The notes under the pieces were generated by a model. That model had not been told where the DNA came from, searched no databases, and saw nothing but the letters and a program-made list of their open reading frames with translations. Of a stretch of DNA of 13,475 bases, positions 13,098-13,475 are shown piece by piece. The stretch is from Acidimicrobiaceae bacterium (lineage in GTDB: Bacteria > Actinomycetota > Acidimicrobiia > Acidimicrobiales > UBA8592): NCBI GenBank assembly GCA_002715405.1, contig PAZD01000031.1, positions 28,597-42,071 of the forward strand, read 5' to 3'. The translations under genes and the position numbers were made by a program. Within the stretch, counting starts at the first letter, position 1, and each line of letters starts with the position of its first letter.

Positions 13098-13475
13098 TAC
13101 TTACCTTCCTCAGCTTCATTTTCTTCATTTGTCTCCTTATTATCTTTCTCAGAAGATTCTTCGCCCTCGTCACTAGCCTGCATGCTTGCAGGTAATGAGA
13201 ATCCAGCCTTCTCCGCCGCTTCTGGGGTCGTAAACCAAACATCAGCTTTAGTTCTTGAATAGAAAGGTGATTCTGGAGGATGATAAATCTTTGAGCTAAC
13301 CTTCGCCTTTATTTCAAATTCATCGGAAGGTTGTGAACCATCTTCTAAAGCAGCAGCAGATCCCACTCCGAAGGGAGATGTCTCATCTTCCTGATCCTGA
13401 ACATCTTCCTGATCCTGAACATCTTCCTGATCCTGAACATCTTCCTGACCCTGAACATCTTCCTGATCCTGAACA
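13097..13475 (-). CDS. rplV: Putative C-terminal extension of 50S ribosomal protein L22 (5' part beyond right edge)
   Basis: The frame is open from the TAA at 13099-13097 to the window edge, giving 125 visible residues. They read: five copies of the acidic hexapeptide VQDQED (one with Gly for Asp), a short linker, an Ada/'sunset'-like domain at about 13315-13196 (FEIKAKVSSKIYHPPESP, then FYSRTKADVWFTTPEAAEKAGF in two runs), and a Glu/Asn-rich tail. The L22 core is not visible; the name rests on position, because rplV precedes rpsC in this cluster almost without exception, and on my recollection that some actinobacterial ribosomal proteins carry such domains. A GTG at 13366 could open a separate 89-residue gene, but the repeats upstream are in the same frame and no Shine-Dalgarno supports it. 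It shares TAATG with rpsC. Confidence 0.7.
   Translation of the reverse strand, partial: VQDQEDVQGQEDVQDQEDVQDQEDVQDQEDETSPFGVGSAAALEDGSQPSDEFEIKAKVSSKIYHPPESPFYSRTKADVWFTTPEAAEKAGFSLPASMQASDEGEESSEKDNKETNEENEAEEGK
13385..13474. repeat. 18-bp tandem repeat, five units, in frame
   Basis: The plus-strand unit ATCTTCCTGATCCTGAAC occurs five times head to tail (13385, 13403, 13421, 13439, 13457) and reaches the window edge, so the true copy number may be higher. Four copies are identical; the one at 13439 has a single T to C change at 13449 that turns Asp into Gly. The unit length is a multiple of three, so copy changes keep the frame. It encodes an acidic VQDQED linker. Confidence 0.95.

Noticed and set aside
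13100..13366. A separate 89-residue gene starting at the GTG at 13366
   Set aside because: The same frame is open upstream through the in-frame repeat to the window edge, there is no Shine-Dalgarno before the GTG, and an extra gene between rplV and rpsC would be unusual.
13385..13475. CRISPR-like array
   Set aside because: The 18-bp units are directly adjacent with no spacers, and they are in frame with a coding sequence.

Overview
The window is one long co-directional block of translation genes, all on the minus strand, so transcription runs from base 13475 towards base 1. It covers the 3' part of the S10 cluster, the complete spc cluster, the complete alpha cluster and the truA-rplM-rpsI-glmM tail, without any interruption by a foreign gene. 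The order is (rplV C-terminus)-rpsC-rplP-rpmC-rpsQ / rplN-rplX-rplE-rpsN-rpsH-rplF-rplR-rpsE-rpmD-rplO-secY-adk / infA-rpmJ-rpsM-rpsK-rpsD-rpoA-rplQ-truA / rplM-rpsI / glmM (N-terminus).

The organism looks like an actinobacterium, most likely of the Acidimicrobiia or a related deep, low-to-mid GC (probably uncultivated, perhaps aquatic) lineage. This is inferred from the rplQ-truA-rplM-rpsI-glmM order, the 61-residue zinc-ribbon S14, the short-LID adenylate kinase, the long acidic tail on S3, and an Ada/'sunset'-like domain on the gene that precedes rpsC. By eye the base composition is only moderately GC, well below typical Streptomyces or Mycobacterium. No taxonomic search was possible.

Layout: 13475-11287 is the end of the S10 cluster (L22 tail, S3, L16, L29, S17); 11290-5266 is spc (L14, L24, L5, S14, S8, L6, L18, S5, L30, L15, SecY, Adk); 5265-5133 is the only sizeable internal gap, where many actinobacteria carry map, and here it holds a candidate promoter with two inverted repeats; 5132-2015 is alpha (IF-1, L36, S13, S11, S4, RpoA, L17); 1990-1187 is truA; a second candidate promoter at 1126-1154 precedes rplM-rpsI (1066-214); glmM begins at 109 and runs out of the window. 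Most junctions are 0-50 nt, and several genes share the stop/start sequence TAATG, so translation is probably coupled along much of the block.

Together these genes supply roughly half of the ribosomal proteins, one initiation factor, the RNA polymerase alpha subunit, the protein-export channel, an adenylate-balancing kinase and a tRNA pseudouridine synthase. Nothing here is a new multi-gene system. The most unusual part is at the right edge: the putative L22 carries a C-terminal extension made of a perfect 18-bp tandem repeat (an acidic VQDQED hexapeptide), an Ada/sunset-like domain lacking its usual cysteine, and an acidic tail. Smaller points are the absent map gene, an infA start whose Shine-Dalgarno fits an upstream-shifted CTG better than the ATG, a hairpin over the truA ribosome-binding site, and an altered C-terminal motif in S11.
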